Of a DNA stretch of 64,000 bases, positions 36,822-44,777 are shown in pieces. Where the stretch lies: NCBI RefSeq assembly GCF_023898865.1, contig NZ_JAGSOV010000054.1, forward strand, positions 79,965 to 143,964, given 5' to 3'. This DNA comes from Pseudonocardia humida. Its GTDB lineage: Bacteria > Actinomycetota > Actinomycetes > Mycobacteriales > Pseudonocardiaceae. How positions within the stretch are numbered: the first letter of the stretch is position 1; the number at the start of each line of letters is the position of its first letter. The position numbers and the translations under genes were made by a program. Under the pieces are notes generated by a model. It searched no databases and was not told where the DNA came from. It worked only from the letters and a program-made list of their open reading frames with translations.

Positions 36822-37412
36822 GTGAGCCACCGCGACGACCTGCTGGCCGGGGCCCGGCGCTGCCTGGTCGAGAAGGGCTACCGCCGTACCACCGCCCGCG
36901 ACATCGCCACCGCGTCGGGCGCGCACCTGGCCTCGATCGGCTACCACTTCGGCTCCAAGGACGGCCTCATGGCCACCGCGGTCATCGCGGCGACCGACGA
37001 GTGGGGCACCCGCCTGGAGCAGGCGGCCCGGGCGGCCGCGGCCGGGCGCGACGACCCGGCCGAGCGCCTCGTCGCGCTGCTCACCGAGCTGGTCGCCGCC
37101 CTGCCCGAGGCCCACGACCTGCACGTGGCCGGCGTCCAGGCGCTCGGCGAGGCGCCCTTCGACGCCGTGCTGCGCGAAGCGCTCGCCGCGGGCATGCGCG
37201 GCGGCCGCGAGGTGCTCGCCGAGCTGCTGCTCGGGCCGCGGGCGGCCGGGGCCACCCCGCAGGCCGTGCTGGCGCTGGGCGCGGCGGCCTACGCCCTGGT
37301 CACCGGGTTCATCGTGCAGGCGCTGGTCGAGCCCGACGCCCTACCGGACGCCCCGGCGCTGGCCGCGGCGGTTCGCCTGCTCGTCCCGGGCGCCGATCAC
37401 CCCGCCGCGTGA
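36822..37412 (+). CDS. TetR family repressor of adjacent MFS pump
   Basis: A 196-residue TetR-type protein. The HTH lies in RRTTARDIATASGAHLASIGYHFGSKDGLM (residues about 20-52), and the C-terminal ligand domain is Ala/Leu-rich with GFIVQALVEPDA. The GTG at 36822 was chosen over upstream ATG codons, which lie in the operator region. It probably represses the divergent DHA2 pump and itself through the palindromes. Confidence 0.9.
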   Translation: MSHRDDLLAGARRCLVEKGYRRTTARDIATASGAHLASIGYHFGSKDGLMATAVIAATDEWGTRLEQAARAAAAGRDDPAERLVALLTELVAALPEAHDLHVAGVQALGEAPFDAVLREALAAGMRGGREVLAELLLGPRAAGATPQAVLALGAAAYALVTGFIVQALVEPDALPDAPALAAAVRLLVPGADHPAA

Positions 37413-37427
37413 TCGGCGGGCCCGCGC

Positions 37428-37835
37428 TCACGCGTGCAGCACCGTCCCCTTGGTGATCTTGTCGACGGCGTTGCGCGGACCGTGCACGGCCAGCCCGACC
37501 AGGTCCAGCCCGGCCGTCGGCACGGCCCGCACGGCGGCCCGGTTCGCCTCGTCGTGGCCGGTGGCGAACAGCTCCGCGGTGAACACCGCCATCGGCAGCC
37601 CGCGGCGCAGCGCCCGCTCGTGCACCGCGGTGAGGACCTGCTTGTCCCCGCTGAGCACCAGCACCGGCTGGCGGAACATCGGCAGGTAGGCCACGCCGTC
37701 GGCGTCGGCGTAGGGCTCGCCGAGCAGCTCGGTGTTCGTGGCGATCCCGGAGGCCAGGAACGCGGTGACGTTGAGCCGCTGCCAGGGCTCCAGGTCGTCG
37801 CGCAACACGACGGCGATCTTGGTGTCGAAACGCAC
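37428..37835 (-). CDS. DUF2000 family protein
   Basis: A 135-residue protein starting from a GTG (VRFDTKIAVVLRDDLEPWQ). RFDTKIAVVL, the FRQPVLVLSGD block and the DLVGLAVHGPRNAVDKITKG tail match DUF2000, a small cytosolic family of unknown function with a possible peptidyl-tRNA hydrolase-like fold. It is divergent from the AraC gene (48 nt apart), a common layout for a regulator and its target. Confidence 0.85.
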   Translation of the reverse strand: MRFDTKIAVVLRDDLEPWQRLNVTAFLASGIATNTELLGEPYADADGVAYLPMFRQPVLVLSGDKQVLTAVHERALRRGLPMAVFTAELFATGHDEANRAAVRAVPTAGLDLVGLAVHGPRNAVDKITKGTVLHA

Positions 37836-37871
37836 GGACCGAGTCTGGCCGGCCCCACCACGGCGTTCTTG

Positions 37872-37877
37872 TACGTT
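37872..37877 (+). promoter_or_regulatory. -10 box TACGTT for araC-like gene (leaderless)
   Basis: TACGTT ends 6 nt before the ATG at 37884. Confidence 0.45.
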
Positions 37878-37883
37878 CGACGC

Positions 37884-38705
37884 ATGCCCACCGCCGCGCC
37901 CGACGCGTCCCGGGCGGTGCTGCGGGCGTGGGCGCCGCCCGTGCCGGGCGTGACCGAGGTGTTCCACGCCCGGTTCACCGACCACGCCTACCCCGTGCAC
38001 GCCCACGAGACCTGGACGCTGCTCGTGGTCGACGAGGGCGCGGTGCGCTACGACCTCGACCGCCGCGAGCACGGCGCCGTGCGGCCCGCGGTGACCGTGC
38101 TGCCCCCGCACGTCGCGCACACCGGCCGCGCCGCCACCCACCACGGCTTCCGCAAGCGGGTCGCCTACCTCGACGCCGAGGTCATCGCCCCGGACCTGGC
38201 CGGCGCCGCGGTCGCCACCCCGAGCCTGGACGACCCGCTGCTGCGCACCCGGGTCGACCAGCTGCACCGGGCGCTGGAGCGCCCCGGCGCCGAGCTGGAG
38301 GCCGAGACCAGGCTGGCCCTGATCGGCGAGCGGATCCGCGCCCACCTGCGCGCCGCGCCCCGCCCCGCCGACCCCGACGGGCTCGCCGACGACCTGCGCG
38401 ACCTGCTCGACGCGAACCTGGCGAGCGGGGTGACCCTGCGCGAGGCCGCGCGGACCCTGCACGCCCACCCGGCCAGCCTGGTCCGCCACTTCGGCGCCGC
38501 GTTCGGGCTGCCCCCGCACCGCTACCTGACCGGGCGGCGGGTGGAGGCCGCGCGGCGCAGGCTGCTTGCCGGCGAACCGGCCGCCGCCGTCGCCGCCGCG
38601 GTCGGCTTCCACGACCAGGCCCACCTGCACCGCCACTTCACCCGCCTGGTCGGCACCACGCCCCGGGCCTTCACCCGCTCCGGCCCGCCGCGCCGACCGT
38701 CCTAG
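37884..38705 (+). CDS. AraC family transcriptional regulator
   Basis: A 273-residue protein with an N-terminal cupin ligand domain (DHAYPVHAHETWTLLVVDEG) and a C-terminal double HTH (about residues 165-265). The latter holds LREAARTLHAHPASLVRHFGAAFGLPPHRYLTGRRVEAARR and VAAAVGFHDQAHLHRHFTRLVGTTPRAF, quoted here only as landmarks. The PHRYL and GFHDQAHLHRHF motifs are diagnostic of the family. Divergent from DUF2000. Confidence 0.92.
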   Translation: MPTAAPDASRAVLRAWAPPVPGVTEVFHARFTDHAYPVHAHETWTLLVVDEGAVRYDLDRREHGAVRPAVTVLPPHVAHTGRAATHHGFRKRVAYLDAEVIAPDLAGAAVATPSLDDPLLRTRVDQLHRALERPGAELEAETRLALIGERIRAHLRAAPRPADPDGLADDLRDLLDANLASGVTLREAARTLHAHPASLVRHFGAAFGLPPHRYLTGRRVEAARRRLLAGEPAAAVAAAVGFHDQAHLHRHFTRLVGTTPRAFTRSGPPRRPS

Positions 38706-38740
38706 CCGACGGCGCCGGGACGTAGGTTGACGAGCGGGCC

Positions 38741-38852
38741 GGCTCGGCGAAGAACTCCACGGTGTGGGCCCGCTCGGCGGGCGGGCCGACCGGGCACAGC
38801 TGGAACTCGGTGGCCCCGGCGTCGGCGAAGCGGCGCGGCCCGCGCTCCAATC
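38741..38852 (-). pseudogene. Remnant of LLM-class (F420-type) oxidoreductase C-terminus
   Basis: On the minus strand this reads ERGPRRFADAGATEFQLCPV followed by the AERAHTVEFFAE motif. This is the typical C-terminal tail of LLM-class F420-dependent oxidoreductases. No start codon or upstream part is present; it directly follows the SMP-30-like gene. It is interpreted as the leftover of a deleted gene. Confidence 0.55.
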
Positions 38853-38876
38853 GCCGTCTGAGGCGGACCGGCCGGA

Positions 38877-39755
38877 TCAGGGCCAGCCCGCGCCGGGGGC
38901 GGGTGCCGGGGCGGTCAGGATCCGGCCGGTCCGGTCGGCGACGGCGTCGTCGACCTGCTCGATGCCCCGCCACACCGCGGTCAGCAGGAACAGCGTGCGC
39001 CGGTCCGGTCCGCCGAGGGCGCAGGCGAAGCAGTCGTGCTCGGTCTCGATCCGCTCCAGCACCTGGCCGCCCTCGCGCAGCCGGATGCACACCCCGGCCG
39101 GGTCCTCGTCCCGGCCGGTGACCGACCGGACCTCCGCGGCCTGGGCCCAGACCGCGCCCTCGGCGTCGATGCAGATGCCGTCCGGCCCGATGCCGTCCGC
39201 CCACACCCTGCGGTTGGTCAAGCCGCCGTCGTCGGTGATGTCGAAGGCGGTCAGCCGGCCGGCGAAGGATTCGGCGACGATCAGGGTGGAGTTGTCCGGG
39301 GTGACCACCATGCCGTTGGGGAACTCGATGTCCTCGGCGACCGTGCGGGCCGCGCCGTCCGGGGTGACCAGGGCGATGATCCCCGGCTCCGGAGCGCCGC
39401 CGCCGAGGAAGTCGAACCCGGCGCCGTCGAGGTAGATGTTGCCCCGGCCGTCCACCACGATCTCGTTCCAGCCGTGGTCGGCCACCCCGGACAGGTCGGC
39501 GTGGCGGACCCGGCGACCGTCGGGCTCGTGGCGGGTCAGTTCCGGGCCGGTGGTCAGCAGCCGGCCGTCGGGCAGCCAGTCGATCGACCAGCCCAGGCCG
39601 GGCGGCCCGGGCGCGACGACCTCGCTGCGGCCGTCCAGGTCGACCGCCACCACCTCGCCGGCGCCCCAGTGCGCGAACCACAGCCGGTCTTCATGCCAGC
39701 GCGGGGACTCCACGTAGGCCAGCCCGTCCAGCAGGACCTGTGGCTTCTGGGGCAT
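38877..39755 (-). CDS. SMP-30/gluconolactonase-like protein
   Basis: A 292-residue six-bladed beta-propeller lactonase-like protein. ESPRWHEDRLWFAHWGAGEV is the N-terminal signature. Likely metal ligands are the first-blade E16, the Asn in DIEFPNGMVV and the Asp in WADGIGPDGICIDAEGAVW. Such enzymes hydrolyse sugar or other lactones with a divalent cation. It is divergent from a TetR gene across strong dyads, so it is probably substrate-inducible. The substrate is unknown. Confidence 0.88.
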   Translation of the reverse strand: MPQKPQVLLDGLAYVESPRWHEDRLWFAHWGAGEVVAVDLDGRSEVVAPGPPGLGWSIDWLPDGRLLTTGPELTRHEPDGRRVRHADLSGVADHGWNEIVVDGRGNIYLDGAGFDFLGGGAPEPGIIALVTPDGAARTVAEDIEFPNGMVVTPDNSTLIVAESFAGRLTAFDITDDGGLTNRRVWADGIGPDGICIDAEGAVWAQAAEVRSVTGRDEDPAGVCIRLREGGQVLERIETEHDCFACALGGPDRRTLFLLTAVWRGIEQVDDAVADRTGRILTAPAPAPGAGWP

Positions 39756-39778
39756 CGTCGGCTCCCTCCGGAACAGAA

Positions 39779-39821
39779 CTGGACGGCACAGTACTCACTT
39801 TAGTACTGGGCCGTCCAGTAC
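39779..39821. promoter_or_regulatory. TetR operator cluster (nested dyads)
   Basis: Outer arms CTGGACGG (39779-39786) and CCGTCCAG (39811-39818) enclose two AGTACT boxes (39790-39795, 39802-39807). A second reading pairs GTACTGG with CCAGTAC (39803-39821). The site covers the whole intergenic space between smp-30 and tetR. Confidence 0.65.
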
Positions 39822-39824
39822 CAT
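39819..39824 (+). promoter_or_regulatory. -10 box TACCAT for tetR (leaderless)
   Basis: TACCAT ends 6 nt before the GTG at 39831 and overlaps the operator dyad. Confidence 0.45.
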
Positions 39825-39830
39825 TCGACC

Positions 39831-40463
39831 GTGGACGTCGAGCTGGAGACCCGCACCACGCGCAAACGGCGCGCGATCGTCGAGGCGGCCACCGAGGCCT
39901 TCCTGCGCGAGGGCTACCGCGGCACCAGCATGGACGAGATCGCCGCCGTCGCCGGGGTCTCCAAGCAGACGGTCTACAAGCAGTTCACCGACAAGCAGCG
40001 GCTGTTCGTGGAGATCGTCACCGGGACCGTGGGGCAGGTCGCCGACCCGGTGCACGACGAGGTGCGCGACCTGCGCGAGACCGGTGACCTGGAAGCCGAC
40101 CTGCGCGAGTTGGCCCGCCGCCAGCTCACCGCGGTCCTGCAACCGCGGGTGCTGCGGCTGCGCCGGCTGGTGATCACCGAGGCGGCCCGGTTCCCCGAAC
40201 TCGGCCGCGCGTTCTTCGAGCAGGGCCCCGGACGCACCATCGACGCGCTCGCCGACACCTTCGCCCACCTCGGCGCGCGCGGACTGCTCGACATCACCGA
40301 CGCGCACCTGGCCGCGCGGCAGTTCAATTGGTTGATCATGTCGGCCCCGGTGAACCGGGCCATGCTACTCGGTGAGGACCGCGCCCCGGACCCGGCCGAC
40401 ATCCAGCGCTGGGCCGGCGAGGGAGTGCGGACCTTCGTCGCCGCATACGGCCACCGCCGCTGA
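39831..40463 (+). CDS. TetR family transcriptional regulator
   Basis: A 210-residue protein. The HTH lies within MDEIAAVAGVSKQTVYKQFTDKQRLF (residues about 34-60), and the C-terminal domain carries the TetR_C motif RLRRLVITEAARFPELGRAFFEQGP found in several multidrug-type TetR proteins. GTG start. It is divergent from the SMP-30-like lactonase and likely controls it through the nested dyads. Confidence 0.9.
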   Translation: MDVELETRTTRKRRAIVEAATEAFLREGYRGTSMDEIAAVAGVSKQTVYKQFTDKQRLFVEIVTGTVGQVADPVHDEVRDLRETGDLEADLRELARRQLTAVLQPRVLRLRRLVITEAARFPELGRAFFEQGPGRTIDALADTFAHLGARGLLDITDAHLAARQFNWLIMSAPVNRAMLLGEDRAPDPADIQRWAGEGVRTFVAAYGHRR

Positions 40464-40649
40464 CCGCCCGTGTGCGTGCAGTTCACGCGCACCGGATCGC
40501 CGGTCAGCGCGTCGCGGCCGGTGCCGACCTGACATCGGTCCAGGGCCCGCCGGCGATATGGGCGTTCTGTCGATAGTCGTCCCCCGACGGCGGCCTGGGT
40601 GGTCAGCGCCTGGGCGGCCAGCGCCCGCGGGTGCCGCGGCGTCGACGGC

Positions 40650-41095
40650 ACCCCGCAGGCGCACTGCGCCGCCGTGCGCTCCGGGGAGCTCGACCTCGCG
40701 CTCGTCCGCGGCCCCGTCGGGGGACGGGGCCTGACGCCGTGCTCGCAACCGCCGATCCCGCCGCAGGCGCGCCCGCCCTCGCCAGGGCCGCGCTGGCCGA
40801 GACGGTGCTGCGCCTGCCCGAGCGGTCGAGCGACCCCGCCGCACGTCACCGTGCTCGCCGCCTGCCTCGCCACGGGCGTCAGTCCGCGCCTGGGCCGACC
40901 GGCGCGATCGGTCGAGGCCGCGGTCGTCGAGATCGGGGCGGGGGAGGGCGGGGTCACGATCGTGTACGGCACCCCGCCGCGTTGACCCGGCCGTCGCGCT
41001 ACGCCCGCTCGACCGGCGCTGGACGTGCCCGGCCACCTCGTCGTCCCGGCCACCGGCACCCCCGGGCGCCCGGCCGCGCTCACCGCGGCGTTCGG
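40650..41095 (+). pseudogene. Decayed LysR-type regulator (multiple frameshifts)
   Basis: Pieces of a LysR substrate-binding domain are readable in order but in alternating frames: AAVRSGELDLALVRGP, ALAETVLRLPERSSDPAA, LAACLATGVSPRLGRPARS with VEAAVVEIGAGEG and IVYGTPP, then DPAVALRPLDRR, then DVPGHLVVPATGTPG. An in-frame stop follows GTPPR. No N-terminal HTH was found upstream. The aldo/keto reductase directly downstream may have been its former target. The stretch 40464-40649 shows no gene. Confidence 0.65.
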
Positions 41096-41135
41096 CTGGG
41101 GAGCAGGGTGCCGGGTCGAGGAGCAGGATGAGCCG

Positions 41136-42164
41136 GTGACCTACCTCGCCGATGCCCACCGCTACGACGACGCCACCTTCCGCCGCTGCGGGCGCAGCGG
41201 CCTGGACCTACCCGCGATCTCACTGGGTCTGTGGCACAACTTCGGCGACGAGCAGCCCCTGCAGACCCAGCGCGCCATCCTGCGCCGCGCCTTCGACCGC
41301 GGGATCACCCACTTCGACCTGGCCAACAACTACGGCCCGCCCTACGGCAGCGCCGAGCGCAACTTCGGCACGATCTTCGCCCAGGACTTCCGCCCCCACC
41401 GCGACGAGCTGATCCTCTCGACCAAGGCCGGCTACGACATGTGGCCGGGCCCGTACGGGCAGGGCGGCGGCTCGCGCAAGTACCTGCTGGCCAGCCTGGA
41501 CCAGTCGCTGGCCCGGATGGGCGTGGACTACGTCGACATCTTCTACAGCCACCGCTTCGACCCCGACACCCCGCTCGAGGAGACCATGGGGGCGCTGGAC
41601 ACCGCGGTGCGCTCCGGGCGCGCGCTCTACGCCGGCATCTCCTCCTACAGCGGCGAGCGCACCCGCGAGGCCGCGCGGATCCTGCGCGAGCTGGGCACCC
41701 CGCTGCTGATCCACCAGCCCTCCTACTCGATGCTCAACCGCTGGATCGAGCAGGACCTGCTCGACGCGCTCGGCGAGACCGGCGTGGGCTGCATCGCCTT
41801 CTCCCCGCTGGCCCAGGGCATGCTCACCGACAAGTACCTCGACGGCATCCCGGCCGGCTCCCGGGCCGCGAAGGACACCTCGCTCTCCCCGGACCTGCTC
41901 ACCGACTCCGCGCTGGCCCACGTGCGCGCGCTCAACGACATGGCCCGCGGGCGCGGCCAGTCGCTCGCGCAGATGGCGCTGGCCTGGGCGCTGCGCGACC
42001 CGCGGGTGACCTCGGTGCTGATCGGGGCCAGCAGCGTCGCCCAGCTCGACGACAGCCTGGGCGCCCTGCAGAACCTCGAGTTCAGCGCCGACGAGCTCGA
42101 CAGCATCGACAAGCACGCCGTGGACGCCGGGATCAACATCTGGTCCCGCTCCTCGGAGCACTGA
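41136..42164 (+). CDS. Aldo/keto reductase (YghZ/L-glyceraldehyde-3-phosphate reductase-like)
   Basis: A 342-residue NADPH-dependent TIM-barrel reductase. The catalytic tetrad Asp-Tyr-Lys-His is visible: Asp and Tyr in THFDLANNYGPPYGSAE, Lys in LSTKAGYDMWPGPYG and His in IFYSHRFDPDTP. The GPPYGSAE and YDMWPGPYG motifs mark the YghZ subgroup, which reduces L-glyceraldehyde 3-phosphate and methylglyoxal. The GTG at 41136 is preceded by GAGGAGCAGGA. It ends just before the G/C-only tract. Confidence 0.92.
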   Translation: MTYLADAHRYDDATFRRCGRSGLDLPAISLGLWHNFGDEQPLQTQRAILRRAFDRGITHFDLANNYGPPYGSAERNFGTIFAQDFRPHRDELILSTKAGYDMWPGPYGQGGGSRKYLLASLDQSLARMGVDYVDIFYSHRFDPDTPLEETMGALDTAVRSGRALYAGISSYSGERTREAARILRELGTPLLIHQPSYSMLNRWIEQDLLDALGETGVGCIAFSPLAQGMLTDKYLDGIPAGSRAAKDTSLSPDLLTDSALAHVRALNDMARGRGQSLAQMALAWALRDPRVTSVLIGASSVAQLDDSLGALQNLEFSADELDSIDKHAVDAGINIWSRSSEH

Positions 42165-42172
42165 GCCGCACA

Positions 42173-42282
42173 CCGGCCCCGGCGGGGGGGGGGCCCCCCG
42201 GGGGGCGCCCCCCCCGGGGGGGCCCCCCGGGCCGGGGGGGCCCGGGGGGGGGGGGCGGGGGCCGGCCCCCCGGGGGGCCGGC
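42173..42282. repeat. 110-bp tract with no A or T (G and C homopolymer runs)
   Basis: Between two convergent genes there is an uninterrupted stretch composed only of G and C, mostly as runs of 5 to 13 of the same base on alternating strands, which makes it strongly self-complementary. It could be an extreme terminator or a sequencing/assembly artefact. Nothing else in the window resembles it. Confidence 0.85.
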
Positions 42283-42294
42283 ACAGCCGGGTGG

Positions 42295-43335
42295 TCACAC
42301 CGTGACGGGTCGGCCCTGGGCGTCGAGGCGGGTGTCCAGGCCCCACATCGGGAACAGCGTCTCCACGTCGAGGAACGAGTTCAGCCCGGTGATCCGGCCG
42401 TCGGTGATCTCCAGGACCTGCAGCGCCCAGGCGAACCAGCCCTCGCCCCCGGGGTCGCGCCGGTACTGCGCGAAGCCGGGCATCCCGTTGGCCGAGACCG
42501 GCACCAGCCGCGAGCCCTCGCACTCCGCGCCCCGCCCGAGCATCCAGGCCCGCACCTCCTCCGGGCCCCGCAGCCACAGCGGGTAGGGCGGCATGGACAT
42601 CACGACGTCCTCGTGCAGCAGCGCGACCAGCGCGGCCATGTCGTAGCGCTGGAACGCGTCGGCGTACTTGGCCAGCAGCTCGGTGTGCGCCTCGTCCATC
42701 TCCTCGACCGCGCCCGGGGACTCCTCGATGTCGTTCTCCGCGAGCGTGGCCCGGGCCCGCTGCAGGGCGCTGTTGACCGAGGCCACCGAGGTGTCGAGCA
42801 ACTCGGCGACCTCCGCGGCCCGCCACTGCAGCACCTCGCGCAGGATCAGCACCACCCGCTGGCGCGGCGGCAGGTGCTGCAGCGCGGCCACGAACGCCAG
42901 GCGCACGGACTCCCGCGACACCGCCACGTCGGCCGGATCGCCCGCGGTGGGCATGATGCGCTCGTCGGGCACGGGCTCGATCCAGGTGGTCTCGGGCAGC
43001 GGGGGCTTCAGGTCGCCGCCCGCCGAACCGACCGGACCCATGTCCATCGGCCGGGCGCGGCGGTTGCGGCTGTCGAGCATGGTCAGGCAGACGTTGGTGG
43101 CGATCCGGTAGAGCCACGAGCGCAGCGCCGACCGACCCTCGAACCGGTCGTAGCCCTTCCACGCCCGCACCATCGTGTCCTGCACGGCGTCCTCGGCGTC
43201 GGCCGAGGAACCCAGCATGCGGTAGCAGTACGCGGTGAGCTCGCGGCGGTACTGCTCCCAGGGCGCCTCGCCCGCGCTGGGCGGACCGCCGTCGGAGGGC
43301 AGCCGGGCATCGTCCGCCGTGGCCAGACCAGTCAT
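42295..43335 (-). CDS. ECF sigma factor with C-terminal SnoaL-like domain (SigG/SigX5 type)
   Basis: A 346-residue protein. Sigma region 2 includes LTAYCYRMLGSSADAEDAVQDT and ALRSWLYRIATNVCL; region 4 is LPPRQRVVLILREVLQWRAAEVAELL with SVASVNSALQRAR. Residues about 205-340 form a SnoaL/NTF2-like domain (AKYADAFQRYDMAALVALLHED, GAECEG, ITGLNSFLDVETLFPMW). This fits the TIGR02960-type sigma factors, where the SnoaL domain controls activity in place of a separate anti-sigma factor. The ATG lies behind GGAAGGAGACGTTG. No anti-sigma gene is adjacent. Confidence 0.93.
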   Translation of the reverse strand: MTGLATADDARLPSDGGPPSAGEAPWEQYRRELTAYCYRMLGSSADAEDAVQDTMVRAWKGYDRFEGRSALRSWLYRIATNVCLTMLDSRNRRARPMDMGPVGSAGGDLKPPLPETTWIEPVPDERIMPTAGDPADVAVSRESVRLAFVAALQHLPPRQRVVLILREVLQWRAAEVAELLDTSVASVNSALQRARATLAENDIEESPGAVEEMDEAHTELLAKYADAFQRYDMAALVALLHEDVVMSMPPYPLWLRGPEEVRAWMLGRGAECEGSRLVPVSANGMPGFAQYRRDPGGEGWFAWALQVLEITDGRITGLNSFLDVETLFPMWGLDTRLDAQGRPVTV

Positions 43336-43529
43336 CAACGTCTCCTTCCGCCGCGCTCGATCCGAACCGGACACATCGAACCGAACCTCCGCCGCCGAGG
43401 GTAGGGGCATCCACCGACAGTTTGCGCGCACGGGACGCCCCGGCCACCTCGACGCCTGATCCGGGGCGCCTGTCCGGGGCGCCGCCCACCCCCGCTCGGG
43501 TACCGTCGTCGGCGAGGGGAGGGGACGCC

Positions 43530-43805
43530 GTGGGGGACGCGCTGCTCGCACCGCTGGCGTTCCTGCTCGCCCTGCTGGGCCCCACCACGACCGAACCGTC
43601 CGTGCTGCTCGGGCTGACCGCCGTCCTGCTGGCCGCCCTGCTGGCCGCCCGCGCCGCGCCACCGCCCGCCACGCACACCCCCGCGGTCGCCGTGCGCGCC
43701 CGCCGCCGCGCCCTCGACCAGGGCCCGCCGCCGCGCCAGCACGACCCCGACGCGGCCGGCCACGCCCGCCCCCGAGCGCCGTCACCCGCCTTCGCGGCGG
43801 TCTGA
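43530..43805 (+). CDS. DUF6412 family small membrane protein
   Basis: A 91-residue protein with one or two hydrophobic segments (LLAPLAFLLALLG and LLGLTAVLLAALLAARAAP) and a basic tail with RRRALDQGPPPRQHDPDAAG. The tail matches the DUF6412 pattern seen directly upstream of yidC paralogues in actinobacteria. GTG start behind GAGGGGAGGGG. It is 77 nt before the yidC-like gene, so they probably form an operon. Confidence 0.75.
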   Translation: MGDALLAPLAFLLALLGPTTTEPSVLLGLTAVLLAALLAARAAPPPATHTPAVAVRARRRALDQGPPPRQHDPDAAGHARPRAPSPAFAAV

Positions 43806-43882
43806 GCGCACCCGCTCCACCCGGCACTCCCGACCGTCGCCGACGCCCCGTCCCGGCCCTCGGTCACCTCAGGAGTCCCCGC

Positions 43883-44758
43883 ATGCTCGATCCGCTGTAC
43901 TACGCCGTGTCCGCGCCCCTGTGGCTGTGGCACCAGCTCTTCGCCGCCGTCCTCGGCCCCTCCAGCGGGCCGGCCTGGGCGCTGTCGGTGGTGTTCCTCG
44001 TGCTCACCGTCCGGGCCCTGATGATCAGGCTCTTCCTCGCCCAGGTCCGCTCCGGGCGCGCCATGGCCGCCATCGCCCCGCAGCTGGCCGAGCTGCGCCG
44101 CCGCCACCGCGACGACCCCGCCCGCCTGCTGGCCCGCACGCGCGCGTTGCAGGCCGAGCACGGCGTGAGCACCGGTCGCGCGCTGCTGCCCGCGCTCCTG
44201 CAGGCCCCGGTCTTCCTCGGCGTGCTGCACGTGCTCAACGGCTTCAACCGGCCCGGCCTGTCGTTCGCCGAGAACGCGGCCATCGCCAACTACGCCTTCG
44301 GCCCGGCCGAGGTCCGCTCCTTCCTCGAGGCCCGGCTGTTCGGCTCGCCGCTGTCGGCCTACCTGGCCATGCCCCAGGAGCTGCTCGACTCCTTCGGCGC
44401 GCCGGTGGCCCGCCTCGACGTCGTCCTCGTCGCCGTCCCGCTGCTGCTGCTCTCCGCCCTGGCCACCCACCTCACCGCCCGGGCCACCCTGCGCCGCCAA
44501 CCGCCGGTCGGACCCACCGCCGCCGTCGCCCGCGCCCTGCCGTGGGTGTTCCCGCTCGGGGTCGTCGTCGGCGGGGTGCTGCTGCCGTTCCCGGTGGCGA
44601 TCGGCGTGTACTGGCTGACCACCAACGCCTGGACCCTCGTCCAGCAGCACCTCGCGCACCGCGCGCTCGACCGGACACCCCCACCGGCTCCGCACCGCGC
44701 GCCCGTCGCCGCGCCGCGGCCCGGGGCCAAGCCGGTGCGCCGCCGACCGGGCCGCTGA
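43883..44758 (+). CDS. YidC/Oxa1-like membrane insertase paralogue
   Basis: A 291-residue five-helix membrane protein of the YidC/Oxa1/Alb3 family. Features are VRALMIRLFLAQVRSGRAM with the cytosolic basic helical loop (IAPQLAELRRRHRDDPARLL), the Phe/Pro-rich PLGVVVGGVLLPFPVAIGVYWLTTNAWTLVQQ region and a basic Pro/Arg-rich tail. The tail could touch the ribosome. It is not in the rpmH-rnpA context, so it is a second, specialised insertase. ATG at 43883 with CAGGAG upstream. Confidence 0.88.
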   Translation: MLDPLYYAVSAPLWLWHQLFAAVLGPSSGPAWALSVVFLVLTVRALMIRLFLAQVRSGRAMAAIAPQLAELRRRHRDDPARLLARTRALQAEHGVSTGRALLPALLQAPVFLGVLHVLNGFNRPGLSFAENAAIANYAFGPAEVRSFLEARLFGSPLSAYLAMPQELLDSFGAPVARLDVVLVAVPLLLLSALATHLTARATLRRQPPVGPTAAVARALPWVFPLGVVVGGVLLPFPVAIGVYWLTTNAWTLVQQHLAHRALDRTPPPAPHRAPVAAPRPGAKPVRRRPGR

Positions 44759-44765
44759 GCCCTCC

Positions 44766-44771
44766 TAGAGT
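44766..44771 (+). promoter_or_regulatory. -10 box TAGAGT for rnhA-like gene (leaderless)
   Basis: TAGAGT ends 6 nt before the GTG at 44778. Confidence 0.45.
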
Positions 44772-44777
44772 GTCCCG

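Noticed and set aside
41723..44695. A 990-codon minus-strand frame through the sigma factor and yidC region
   Set aside because: It crosses the G/C-only tract and runs antisense to real genes.
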